From the IMG/VR virus record IMGVR_UViG_3300033149_002311, positions 25,265-89,264 of that record: a stretch of 64,000 nucleotides of DNA, one strand, 5' to 3'. The DNA is from a virus. The notes under the pieces were generated by a model. That model did not search any database. It was not told the DNA's origin and was given only the letters and a program-made list of their open reading frames with translations. The stretch's first letter is position 1, and each line of letters begins with the position of its first letter. Shown here piece after piece: positions 7,365-14,946 of this stretch. A program made the translations under genes and the position numbers.

Positions 7365-7954
7365 TGGAGATCGATAATTTCTTAAGTTTTATTGACAGGG
7401 GTGAAATCCCACCAAAACCACCGGGGTGCACCATGATGGGGCGACAAGGGTTGGATATCGGTTTTGATGGTCGATCTGAATGCATAAAGCGTGGGATGTG
7501 GGCTATTGTTGAAAGACAGTGGGTGAGGAAGTTAGCCGAATGGATCGATGGCCGTAATTGTCTTGAAGTAATGGCTGGGGCCGGTTGGTTAGCAAAAGCC
7601 TTAGATGATGAAGGGGTGGGTATAATTGCTACTGATGATTATTCGTGGGATGGGAATCAACATCCTGTGAATATGACTAGGGTGCACCCAGTACAGTGCA
7701 CCCCGGCCATCGACGTGGTGGCATCCCCCGAGCCCGACGTGCTCATCATCTCATGGCCCCCCTATGGCAGTAGCGATATTATCGACATATGCTCCCGATG
7801 GGGTCCTGATCGCCCGATAGTATATATCGGGGAAGAGGGCGGGTGTAATGCGCCCGAGGAATTTTTTGATAATTTTGAGATAACGGGTCCGGACATTCAT
7901 CTACCGCAATGGTACGGTCTGCATGATCAAATTATGATAGGGCATTATAAATGA
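7364..7954 (+). CDS. Class I SAM-dependent methyltransferase-like protein
   Basis: Motif I reads CLEVMAGAGWLAKAL (residues about 66-80), followed by an acidic strand end (IIATDDYSW). A catalytic-type SWPPYG motif sits near residue 130, resembling the (N/D/S)PPY motif of N-methyltransferases. At 196 aa it is short for a DNA methyltransferase and no target recognition domain is visible. The substrate is therefore unknown: DNA, nucleotide or protein. A GC-rich patch (about 7681-7790) lies within the gene. A one-base overlap joins it to the upstream gene. Confidence 0.65.
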   Translation: MEIDNFLSFIDRGEIPPKPPGCTMMGRQGLDIGFDGRSECIKRGMWAIVERQWVRKLAEWIDGRNCLEVMAGAGWLAKALDDEGVGIIATDDYSWDGNQHPVNMTRVHPVQCTPAIDVVASPEPDVLIISWPPYGSSDIIDICSRWGPDRPIVYIGEEGGCNAPEEFFDNFEITGPDIHLPQWYGLHDQIMIGHYK

Positions 7955-8109
7955 ATGATCAGGAATTTGACCGTATTATTGCTAAGGTTGATGAAAGTCT
8001 TAACGAAGAAAATCAAGCTAGATTCAGGGCCATGGACCGAGAAGTGCAAAAAATAGTAGTGTGGGATATGTTAGACCATAAAATTATTGATTTTAATGTG
8101 GGGCATTGA
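7951..8109 (+). CDS. Hypothetical 52-aa helical protein
   Basis: An ATG overlapping the upstream stop region opens a 52-codon frame (MNDQEFDRIIAKVDES...) that ends two bases before the next ATG. It is charged and helical. The coupling and exact fit to the gap argue for a real small gene. Confidence 0.6.
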   Translation: MNDQEFDRIIAKVDESLNEENQARFRAMDREVQKIVVWDMLDHKIIDFNVGH

Positions 8110-8110
8110 A

Positions 8111-9175
8111 ATGTTAAGTAAATCATATGAATTATCGCTGTCAAAGAACTACGTCAATCATTGGGGTATGGTGGAGGGTGTGCGTGAATTGTTGCAGAAT
8201 GCCATTGATAGTGACTCACCGTTTGAGTGGGAACTTGATGATGGTAAGTTGTTATTACACTCCCGATTCAGTAAGTTAGAGCCAAGAACGTTATTACTCG
8301 GTTCATCATCTAAAACGGATGACCCTGATTCTATCGGTAATTTCGGTGAGGGTTATAAGATCGCTATGTTAGTATTAACCCGGTTGGGTTATGATATGAA
8401 GATATATAATGGTCGAAACACTTGGGTACCAGAATTCCGCTTTAATCGCAAGTATGAGTCTGATATGTTATATGTGGTTTCATCATCCGCCAGTGTTATT
8501 AATGAAGGCGTAACGTTTGAAGTATCGGGTCTGTCCGATTTTGATATAGACCAGATAAAAGATATGTGCCTACATCTGCAAGACGACATCGGTGAGATTA
8601 AACAGACCAATTATGGTAGGATTTTAATCAATAAACCGGGGCGTTTATATGTTGGTGGTTTGTTCATCTGTAACACTGAATTAAAATATGGATATGACAT
8701 CGATCCGAAGCATATCACACTGGAACGAGATCGCCAAACAGTTAGCAACTGGGATTTACAAAAACTTACCACTAAGATGTGGTTTGAAACCAGTGATATG
8801 GACTTAGTAGTAAGCCTGATTGAGGCCAATTTAGATGATGTAGGTTATGCTGATTGGGGCACACCTGAAGTAATAAAGGATGCCTGTTATAGGCATTTTA
8901 GAGCCAAGTGTCCCGAGGAAGTTATAGCTAAGGATCAGGCAGAACTTGAAGCCTTAGTGGAAAGAGGTATGAAGGTATATGTATCCAGTGGTTATTATGG
9001 GAATATAGTTAAGAGTACCTCTGCATATCGGGCCGATGTTAAGGGTTATAAGTTAAACATCAGCATCAATCAGGAAATGGAAGAATGGTTTAAAAAGAAT
9101 AGACGATATATGCGGCGACATGCTATAGTGGCTTTTAAGAAATTATTGCTGGAGTCTAAGAAATGGAAACGATAG
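8111..9175 (+). CDS. GHKL-type ATPase domain protein
   Basis: The N-box GVRELLQNAIDSD (residues about 23-35) and the G-box IGNFGEGYKIAML (about 74-86) mark a Bergerat-fold ATP-binding domain as in Hsp90, histidine kinases and MutL. No histidine kinase dimerisation or MutL domain is evident, and the C-terminal ~150 residues are unassigned. I chose the ATG at 8111 because the previous gene ends at 8109. Similar stand-alone ATPases occur in other phages without a proven role. Confidence 0.75.
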   Translation: MLSKSYELSLSKNYVNHWGMVEGVRELLQNAIDSDSPFEWELDDGKLLLHSRFSKLEPRTLLLGSSSKTDDPDSIGNFGEGYKIAMLVLTRLGYDMKIYNGRNTWVPEFRFNRKYESDMLYVVSSSASVINEGVTFEVSGLSDFDIDQIKDMCLHLQDDIGEIKQTNYGRILINKPGRLYVGGLFICNTELKYGYDIDPKHITLERDRQTVSNWDLQKLTTKMWFETSDMDLVVSLIEANLDDVGYADWGTPEVIKDACYRHFRAKCPEEVIAKDQAELEALVERGMKVYVSSGYYGNIVKSTSAYRADVKGYKLNISINQEMEEWFKKNRRYMRRHAIVAFKKLLLESKKWKR

Positions 9176-9567
9176 ATTTCAAAAAAGGCATGCCAGTTCG
9201 GCATATACCACCGCACGTTAATGGAGATGAAAATCATTCAGATTGTGAGAATGGCATAGTTTCCTCGATAAATGATAAGTGGGTATTTGTAAAGTATGAT
9301 AATTTGTGTTGTAATATGGTAACGGGGGATGAACCATACACTGCGCAGGCTACTAGCCCTGAGAATTTGATAATAAGAAAAAAAGCAAGAATATTGAAGG
9401 ATGATATTATCAGCAGATTCATGGCCGGGGAAATTGGTATTTTATTAAAGAATGATTTTGATAAATATGATTACTTTGTTCAGTTGCCACCTGTTATGTT
9501 AAATGGAGAAGAAATACATAGGTCTTATTATTTTTATAAAGACGAGGTTGAATTAATTAATGAGTGA
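9163..9567 (+). CDS. Hypothetical 134-aa protein
   Basis: Begins within the end of the ATPase gene. The N-terminal half (GMPVRHIPPHVNGDENH, then SSINDKWVFVKYD) resembles a KOW/SH3-type domain that commonly binds nucleic acid or partner proteins. The rest is mixed. It overlaps the helicase start by 8 bases, so it may act with the helicase. Confidence 0.6.
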   Translation: METIDFKKGMPVRHIPPHVNGDENHSDCENGIVSSINDKWVFVKYDNLCCNMVTGDEPYTAQATSPENLIIRKKARILKDDIISRFMAGEIGILLKNDFDKYDYFVQLPPVMLNGEEIHRSYYFYKDEVELINE

Positions 9568-11242
9568 TGTAAAAATTGAGTATGATGATAAGAAAGGTAG
9601 GTTCATTATCTCAAGTCCACCGTGGGATGTAGAACGGGCGAGGTCAATACCTAATCGTCGTTGGAATAAGAAAAATCGAGTGTGGTATGCCCCTGCCCTG
9701 CGGGCAAATGCAAAGTATATTCTAGAAGTCTATAAAAGGGATGCCGATTTTTCACCCGAAGCATTGCTGGCCCTAGCAAATGCTGTGTTGCCAAAACAAA
9801 TAGACAAAAAGAATGCCTTCCCATCATGGTATAATTATAAAACTAAACCGTTTAATCATCAAAAAAAGGCAGTGGAAGCAATACACCCTGTGAATCATTC
9901 CGCGTTGTTCTGCGAACAAGGTACAGGGAAGTCAAAAATAGCTATTGATAGTTATACTGCACGGGCTATGCAAGGTAATATAAATGCAGTCTTAGTCGTT
10001 TGTCCGGTGTGTGTTCGGGATAATTGGATGAATGAAATTGATGTACACTGTCCGATTGAGCACTCATCAATGGTGCTGGATACGAAGAAAATCAAAAAAG
10101 TCCAAGAATGGATGGTGGATGAGAAGGGATTTAAATGGTTAATGGTAGGTGTTGAATCATTGGCGCAGGGTAGAGCATATGAATATGCGGAAAAATTTAT
10201 GCTTATGCACACTGCAGGTATGCCTGTTGATGAGTCATCGCGCATAAAGAATTTTAAGGCAACAAGGTCTGAACGGTGTGTGTCGTTAGGGTTAATGTCT
10301 AATTATCGAATGTTAATGACTGGAACTCCGATAACTCAAGGTATCCATGATTTATATATGCAGTTTGAATTTCTTGATTCACAAATTATTAGTATCGGTG
10401 ATTATTATTCATTTAGAAATCGATATGTAATTATGGGTGGCTTTGAAGATCGGCAAATTGTCGGTTATCAAAACGTTGAAGAATTAATGGATTACGTTAA
10501 ACCATTTACATTTTATGCTCAGAAAAAAGATGTTCTCGATTTACCAGAAAAGTTGTATACTAAACGTATAATAAAAATGTCATCCGTTCAGGCAAAAGCT
10601 TATAAAGAACTTAATGGAAAGGGCAAGGAAACAATTATTAATGGCACATTAATTGAAATAGAGCACGTTCTAGAGAAAATGTTACGTTTGCAGCAGATCG
10701 TCGGCGGTTTTTACCCCACGGAGTTTGTTGATGTTATTACCGGAAAGATCAAAGGTGATACTAAATCATTACCGGGTAAGAACCCCAAACTTGAAGAATT
10801 ATTATTAGTAGCAGAAGAAATAGCGGGGTCAGCTGTAATTTGGGCCAGATATCGCCATGAGATAAAAATTATCGCAGACGCTCTACGGGAGAAGTATGGT
10901 GAGGATACCGTCGTTGAATACCATGGTGGGATTGACTATGATCAGCGGGTTCAGAATGTAAAAGATTATGAATCAGGTAAGAAAAGGTGGTTTGTTGGTA
11001 ATCAGAGTGCGGGTGGTATTGGTATTAATCTAGTATATGGTAATACTATGATTTATTATAGTAATACATTTTCACTTGAGGAACGTTTACAAAGTGAAGA
11101 TAGATCACATCGCATTGGTCAAAAGAATGATGTATTATATATCGATTTAATGATGGAAGATTCGATAGACTTCGATATAGTGGAGGCCATTAGATTGAAG
11201 TGTGATATGGCGGACTACGTTAAGAGTAAGTTAGCATCATGA
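9560..11242 (+). CDS. SNF2-family helicase/ATPase
   Basis: A 560-aa superfamily 2 enzyme. Motif I is CEQGTGKSKIA (about residue 118), motif II has the variant DESS (VDESSRIKN), motif III is LMTGTP, motif V is GNQSAGGIGINL and motif VI is RSHRIGQK. The N-terminal 60 residues (RRWNKKNRVWYAP) resemble the HARP-like substrate recognition segment of SMARCAL1-type proteins. It probably translocates on double-stranded DNA during replication, recombination or fork remodelling. It is compact compared with cellular SNF2 proteins, as usual for phage versions. Confidence 0.88.
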   Translation: MSDVKIEYDDKKGRFIISSPPWDVERARSIPNRRWNKKNRVWYAPALRANAKYILEVYKRDADFSPEALLALANAVLPKQIDKKNAFPSWYNYKTKPFNHQKKAVEAIHPVNHSALFCEQGTGKSKIAIDSYTARAMQGNINAVLVVCPVCVRDNWMNEIDVHCPIEHSSMVLDTKKIKKVQEWMVDEKGFKWLMVGVESLAQGRAYEYAEKFMLMHTAGMPVDESSRIKNFKATRSERCVSLGLMSNYRMLMTGTPITQGIHDLYMQFEFLDSQIISIGDYYSFRNRYVIMGGFEDRQIVGYQNVEELMDYVKPFTFYAQKKDVLDLPEKLYTKRIIKMSSVQAKAYKELNGKGKETIINGTLIEIEHVLEKMLRLQQIVGGFYPTEFVDVITGKIKGDTKSLPGKNPKLEELLLVAEEIAGSAVIWARYRHEIKIIADALREKYGEDTVVEYHGGIDYDQRVQNVKDYESGKKRWFVGNQSAGGIGINLVYGNTMIYYSNTFSLEERLQSEDRSHRIGQKNDVLYIDLMMEDSIDFDIVEAIRLKCDMADYVKSKLAS

Positions 11243-11613
11243 TATGTGATTATTGCAAAAATAAGGTTAAATTAGTTAGGGGCGTCGCGGTATACCCATA
11301 CCGGCCTGATTTATATAATAAAAAGTTTTATTTTTGTGAGCCATGTGATGCTTATGTTGGAACACACCCAAATGGCAAACCGTTAGGTAGGTTAGCTAAC
11401 GCGGAACTGAGAAAATGGAAAAGTAAGGCGCATGCTGCGTTTGACCCCCTATGGGATAGGAAGATGATCAAGGATTCATGCTCTAAAACTAAAGCAAGAA
11501 AGGCCGGGTATAAGTGGTTAGCTAAAGAATTAGGTATTAATTATAAGGATTGTCATATAGGTATGTTTGATATAGGTATGTGTAAAAAAGCGGTGGAGGT
11601 CTGTATTAAATAA
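11239..11613 (+). CDS. DUF3268-like zinc-finger protein
   Basis: Starts with CDYCKNKVKLV, continues with VYPYRPDLYNKKFYFC and CDAYVGTHPNGKPLG. That order matches the DUF3268 zinc-finger-containing phage family. Four cysteines form the likely zinc site. The helical C-terminus contains an AHAAFDPLWD segment also typical of the family. Coupled to the helicase by an ATGA overlap, so it may be a helicase partner. Confidence 0.8.
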   Translation: MICDYCKNKVKLVRGVAVYPYRPDLYNKKFYFCEPCDAYVGTHPNGKPLGRLANAELRKWKSKAHAAFDPLWDRKMIKDSCSKTKARKAGYKWLAKELGINYKDCHIGMFDIGMCKKAVEVCIK

Positions 11614-11618
11614 GGGGG

Positions 11619-11647
11619 TTGACAGCCCCATACCCATATGCTATACT
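11619..11647 (+). promoter_or_regulatory. Consensus sigma70 promoter
   Basis: -35 TTGACA (11619-11624), 17-base spacer, -10 TATACT (11642-11647) with TGC upstream. One of the best matches in the window. Confidence 0.85.
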
Positions 11648-11668
11648 ATGGGTATAGGAGGTGATACC

Positions 11669-11842
11669 ATGAACGTAATACAACGGGTTAAGATCGAGGG
11701 GCATATTTTCAAGCAATTAAATTTCCCTATTTTCCCACAGGGTTACGAATTACGGTGGACAGCTTGTGATAAGAAAGGTAAACCATTGCGTGATGGTAAA
11801 TCTTATAAAAGTTTGGATGAGGTTGTTGAAAATGTGCATTGA
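11669..11842 (+). CDS. Hypothetical 57-aa protein
   Basis: ATG at 11669, preceded by a near-perfect ribosome binding site AGGAGGTGAT (11656-11665). An earlier in-frame ATG at 11648 overlaps the promoter and is less likely. The short protein (MNVIQRVKIEGHIFKQ...) was not recognised. Confidence 0.65.
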   Translation: MNVIQRVKIEGHIFKQLNFPIFPQGYELRWTACDKKGKPLRDGKSYKSLDEVVENVH

Positions 11843-12320
11843 TTGGAAGCAATTAGCACAATCTGCTGGTTATAAGTCTTTAAAAGCTACGTATATTAAA
11901 GCGGCGCAATCTGCTGGTAAGCGTAAAAATCCAATGAGAAAAAAAGATGAACTTCTTAAACATTTTAATTGGGTGATATGTCGGGTCAAGCATTATGCTT
12001 ATTATACTGGTAAGTCTGCAGAAGAAATTCTCAATGATTGGGAAGTAAAACGTACTTATTGCTGGTTAAATTACTACCAAGATTGTGCACAGCCTAAATT
12101 TCACTCAAATAGTAAAAAACAGATAGGTATTAAGGGATTAAGAAAGCACTATAAAAAAGACAGTTGGTATAGAAATGATCCCGCAGCTAGGGCAGCGCGA
12201 GTATGTAGTGCTATCAGTGACATTCAAATGAGGCGCTCAACGAAGACTAAGTCCCGTTGGGGTAGTTTACGTAAAAAGTGCGCAGTGAAGCACCGAGAAT
12301 ATTTAAGTAATCATGGTTGA
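11832..12320 (+). CDS. Basic hypothetical 162-aa protein
   Basis: ATG at 11832 overlaps the previous gene's end. The protein is highly basic and contains a repeated AQSAG motif near its N-terminus plus several tryptophan/tyrosine-rich segments. Nucleic acid binding is plausible. No named family was recognised. Confidence 0.6.
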   Translation: MCIDWKQLAQSAGYKSLKATYIKAAQSAGKRKNPMRKKDELLKHFNWVICRVKHYAYYTGKSAEEILNDWEVKRTYCWLNYYQDCAQPKFHSNSKKQIGIKGLRKHYKKDSWYRNDPAARAARVCSAISDIQMRRSTKTKSRWGSLRKKCAVKHREYLSNHG

Positions 12321-12346
12321 CACTGCACTCCATATCATGGTACCAT
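12317..12346 (+). promoter_or_regulatory. Probable promoter with overlapping palindrome
   Basis: -35 TTGACA (12317-12322) and, 18 bases on, TACCAT (12341-12346) as a weak -10. A perfect 10-bp palindrome ATGGTACCAT (12337-12346) overlaps the -10 and could be an operator. Confidence 0.55.
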
Positions 12347-12588
12347 ATATATACATCTGTAAGCCAGTTGCATGAAGGGAAAACGCGGTAAGAAGTAAGG
12401 AGTTAAGTCCTAAAACTTATTGCAAGTACCAGATTAGAAGGGGAGGTTGGGTTAAACTTAAATAACACTCAACTATCCTTCTTTGTGAAGACTCTATAAA
12501 TCGTTTTTGTCAATACCTTTAGGGCTAACGTGTTTACAGTTCAATTGGCAGGGTAGGCATTAACAATAATTAAACAAAGAGAAAAGAG
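12347..12588 (+). ncRNA. Long structured leader or small RNA
   Basis: About 240 noncoding bases separate the promoter at 12317 from the ATG at 12589. A bulged hairpin can be drawn at 12436-12482 (AGAAGG with CCTTCT outside, GTTG with CAAC inside). I do not recognise a riboswitch class. It could be a regulated leader or an independent small RNA. Confidence 0.4.
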
Positions 12589-12894
12589 ATGGCTAACACA
12601 ACTGATTTAATGATTGCATGTTTTGATGAAGATAATATAATTTTAGGGATATCTAAAAAGACTGGGGTATTTTTTGAAAAAGTTTCTAATGGGGGAAAAT
12701 CAGGTGGCCCGAAATCTCTTTCAATTGAGGCTTACGGGGCCTGCTACAGAAGTCTCGGTAAAGAACGGATAAATGAAGTAATTAAAGCTTTTAAAGAAGC
12801 TGATTTCCAATTTCCGGAAAATGCCGTATTAATTATTGATGACGACAACGATGTATTTTCCGGCGTAGTACCATATTTGAATATCGACGATTGA
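12589..12894 (+). CDS. Hypothetical 101-aa protein with GGKSGGPK motif
   Basis: Preceded by AAAGAGAAAAGAG as ribosome binding site. Acidic overall. The segment NGGKSGGPKSLS repeats a GGKSGGPK octapeptide present in the protein at 457-1083, and both are followed by a helical S/T-L-x-EA stretch. This suggests a shared small domain. Function unknown. Confidence 0.65.
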   Translation: MANTTDLMIACFDEDNIILGISKKTGVFFEKVSNGGKSGGPKSLSIEAYGACYRSLGKERINEVIKAFKEADFQFPENAVLIIDDDNDVFSGVVPYLNIDD

Positions 12895-12919
12895 CAGTAT
12901 GATCCCTATGTGATATCAT
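12891..12919 (+). promoter_or_regulatory. Sigma70-like promoter, extended -10
   Basis: -35 TTGACA (12891-12896), overlapping the preceding stop, 17-base spacer, -10 TATCAT (12914-12919) with TGA upstream. Confidence 0.75.
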
Positions 12920-12950
12920 AGAGGTCAGGTCAGAGAATAGAGGTGATACA

Positions 12951-13265
12951 GTGTCAAAGGTTTTTATTACACAGGAAGGTAATCATAATTACACCGAGGC
13001 TCAGGAGTTTGGGGAAGTAATTTTTTTAACATCGAGCGAATTCAGCCCGATACCGACATCTCTGAAAAATAGTGATATTATTAAAGAAATTCGGAAAAAC
13101 ATGTCCGATTACATTCCTGGTATTGATTATATCATGCCTTCCGGTTCACCGATAGCAATTGGTGTTACATTTATGATTGCACGGGAAAAGGGAGCAACTG
13201 TTAACATTTTAAAGTGGGATAATCACTACAGACGTTATAATAGCATTATTGTTAAAATAGACTAG
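12951..13265 (+). CDS. Hypothetical 104-aa protein, GTG start
   Basis: GTG preceded by GAGGTGAT. The C-terminal half (PSGSPIAIGVTFMIAREKG, then KWDNHYRRY) resembles a conserved small phage family in which a glycine/serine loop precedes a helix. I cannot name its function. Confidence 0.65.
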   Translation: MSKVFITQEGNHNYTEAQEFGEVIFLTSSEFSPIPTSLKNSDIIKEIRKNMSDYIPGIDYIMPSGSPIAIGVTFMIAREKGATVNILKWDNHYRRYNSIIVKID

Positions 13266-13278
13266 AGAGGAAGCAAAA

Positions 13279-13716
13279 ATGTCAGAAGAACTGGTGTACC
13301 CCGAATACAATAATCTGTCGGCTGCGAATTTAGCCCGACACATGAAAACCGTTCGAGCAGACTTAGATGATGCTGATGTAATTAAAAAGAAATTGCAGAA
13401 ACGGTTTGATTTCTTACGTTTACAAGCAATCCCCACCGCCATGGAAGATGAAGGTTTAAGTAACTTTAAACTAGATGGTATTGGTCGAATCGGTTTAACA
13501 TCTGACATTTATGCTAGTATCGTTTCTGGTAAAAAAGTGGACGCCTATAAGTGGCTAAAAGATAATAAACATGGTGATCTGATTCAACCAACTGTTAATG
13601 CGTCGTCATTAAAAGCGGCTATCAAGCAGATTTTGAAGAAAGGTGAAGAGGTCTTGCCGGAGGAGTTATTCAAGATAACTCCGTTCTCCCGAGCAAGTAT
13701 TACCAAAGCAAGTTAA
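13279..13716 (+). CDS. Conserved phage protein, helical N-terminus
   Basis: The N-terminal ~60 residues form a probable coiled coil (LARHMKTVRADLDDADVIKK). The C-terminal part (KVDAYKWLKDNKHGDLIQP) is a compact helical domain. Together with the following gene it resembles pairs of phage proteins next to replication or recombination functions, such as Gp157-like proteins. That assignment is weak. GAGGAAG ribosome binding site upstream. Confidence 0.55.
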   Translation: MSEELVYPEYNNLSAANLARHMKTVRADLDDADVIKKKLQKRFDFLRLQAIPTAMEDEGLSNFKLDGIGRIGLTSDIYASIVSGKKVDAYKWLKDNKHGDLIQPTVNASSLKAAIKQILKKGEEVLPEELFKITPFSRASITKAS

Positions 13717-13781
13717 CCCTATCAACCCGTTGCGTGGTGGGGCTGAAGTACGAAAATCGCAACAGAACAGAGGAAAGTTAA

Positions 13782-14531
13782 ATGACAACGGCGAAGAAAA
13801 AAGAAGTAGCAGTCACTGGCAATACATTGCCTTCTTACATCAAGCAAAACGAGACCGCCCGTGGTTCCGAGAATGTGGGTTCCGAAGATTTGGTAATCCC
13901 GCGAATCGAAATCGTGCAGGCACTATCACCGGCTCGTAAGAAGAAGGACCCCGGTTACATCGAGGGTGCAGAAGAGGGCATGCTGTTCAATAGCCTGACT
14001 CGTGAGTTATATGGTACTGAACTTATGATTGTCCCGGTAATGTTCAAGAAAGAGTACCTAGTATGGAAAGATCGTGACCAAGGTGGTGGTTTCCGGGGTG
14101 CTTTCCCGAACAAGGCCGAGGCTGAAGCGCGGGCTGTGGAGGTTAAGACTGAAGAAAAAGCCGATGCTGAAGCAGTTGAAACTGCACAGCATTTCGTAAT
14201 GATTGGCCATGCTGACGGTCGCATTGAAGAAGCAGTATTGTCGATGTCGCGCACCAAGCTGAAAATCAGCCGTGCACTGAATAGCCTGATTCGCCTTAAT
14301 GAGGGTGATCGATTCAGCCGGGTATACCGTCTGGGGGTTGTTGAAGAAACAAATTCCAAGAATCAGTCATTTTTTAACTATTCGATCTCCAATGTGGGCT
14401 TCCCAGTTGAGGCCGTTTACAACAAGGCTGAGGATATGTATGAGTCCGTTGTGAGTGGGGATGTGAGCGTTGAAGCTGATCGTAGCTTCGAGGGTGAAGT
14501 TAAAACAGAAACGGAGGGTTCTGAGTACTAA
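13782..14531 (+). CDS. Conserved phage protein, possible ssDNA-binding role
   Basis: This 249-aa protein has the pattern LPSYIKQNE...DLVIPRIEIVQALSP, then GMLFNSLTRELYG and VPVMFKKEYLVW. That pattern occurs in a widespread uncharacterised phage family located near DNA metabolism genes. The acidic C-terminal tail resembles tails of single-stranded DNA-binding proteins. The family link is from memory and the function is inferred. It is the last gene before a strong hairpin and the RNA island. Confidence 0.55.
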   Translation: MTTAKKKEVAVTGNTLPSYIKQNETARGSENVGSEDLVIPRIEIVQALSPARKKKDPGYIEGAEEGMLFNSLTRELYGTELMIVPVMFKKEYLVWKDRDQGGGFRGAFPNKAEAEARAVEVKTEEKADAEAVETAQHFVMIGHADGRIEEAVLSMSRTKLKISRALNSLIRLNEGDRFSRVYRLGVVEETNSKNQSFFNYSISNVGFPVEAVYNKAEDMYESVVSGDVSVEADRSFEGEVKTETEGSEY

Positions 14532-14541
14532 AGAAATTAGA

Positions 14542-14615
14542 CGGGCTAGTTGGTTGCAATCGGGTTGCCATTTCGAAGATAACCCGATTGCAACCAACTA
14601 GCCCGCGTAATTTTT
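14542..14615 (+). terminator. Very long perfect hairpin, probable terminator
   Basis: A perfect 25-bp inverted repeat (14542-14566 with 14581-14605) with a 14-base loop, followed after five bases by TTTTT (14611-14615). It ends the upstream transcript and isolates the RNA island downstream. The stem is far longer than needed for intrinsic termination, so another role such as a cruciform or RNase III site is possible. Confidence 0.75.
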
Positions 14616-14696
14616 GGTAACGACAATTTGAGCCATTGAAATACAAGTGAGGCTTCGCGTACATACGCAAATAGAAGATTGTCGTTACCATTTTTT
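14616..14696 (+). ncRNA. Stem-loop element with T-run
   Basis: GGTAACGACAAT (14616-14627) pairs perfectly with ATTGTCGTTACC (14678-14689), enclosing 50 bases that can fold further (GCGT with ACGC around ACAT). Six T follow at 14691-14696. It could be a second terminator or a small structured RNA of the Ro60 island. No Y RNA motif is evident. Confidence 0.5.
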
Positions 14697-14856
14697 GGCG
14701 TGGTAGCTCAGTTGGTAGAGCAGCTACACTCTTAATCAATACTTGTCCCTTAAAATAACTTATTCGGTGTAGTTAGCCAGAGTCTAAAGGACCGGCGAAT
14801 AAGAGTTTCCACTTTTAATGGGTTGGTCGGAAGTTCGAATCTTCCCCACGCCGCCA
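14697..14856 (+). ncRNA. tRNA-Lys(UUU) interrupted by an 84-nt Y RNA-like insertion
   Basis: The first 26 bases (14697-14722) form a tRNA 5' part: acceptor GGCGTGG, TA, D-stem GCTC/GAGC with loop AGTTGGTA. The last 50 (14807-14856) form the rest: anticodon loop CTTTTAA with anticodon TTT at 14814-14816, variable TGGTC, T-arm GGAAG TTCGAAT CTTCC, acceptor CCACGCC, G73 and encoded CCA. Omitting 14723-14806 gives exactly 76 nt. The insertion lies between tRNA positions 26 and 27 and is closed by ACTCTTA 14728-14734 with TAAGAGT 14800-14806. Inside lie ATACTTGTCC (14739-14748) and GGACCGGCGA (14789-14798), resembling the 3' and 5' strands of the Ro60-binding Y RNA helix. An alternative pairing CTTATTCG/CGAATAAG would form a pseudoknot. 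It lies 0.4 kb upstream of the Ro60 gene. Confidence 0.8.
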
Positions 14857-14871
14857 TTTTTAAAGAGTATT

Positions 14872-14937
14872 GCGGGTCGGATGATTGAGCGTTATCACTT
14901 TGGATGCTAATCCGCTCAGTCGTTTAAATTAATCCGC
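14872..14937 (+). ncRNA. Y RNA-like hairpin between the two tRNA chimeras
   Basis: GCGGGT (14872-14877) pairs with ATCCGC (14932-14937) with one G-U pair. ATTGAGCG (14884-14891) pairs with CGCTCAGT (14913-14920), also with one G-U pair. Between them is an asymmetric internal loop: CGGATG on the 5' side and 11 bases on the 3' side. The strand GGGTCGGATG resembles the Y RNA 5' strand (GGNCCGA) in the usual, terminal-stem orientation. It may be an independent Y RNA or a spacer hairpin. Confidence 0.5.
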
Positions 14938-14946
14938 ATCTTTATG

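Noticed and set aside
14739-14806. Pseudoknot (GTCC/GGAC with CTTATTCG/CGAATAAG) in the Lys chimera
   Set aside because: Possible as an alternative fold, but the second helix has no counterpart in the Pro chimera, whereas the Y-like helix does.
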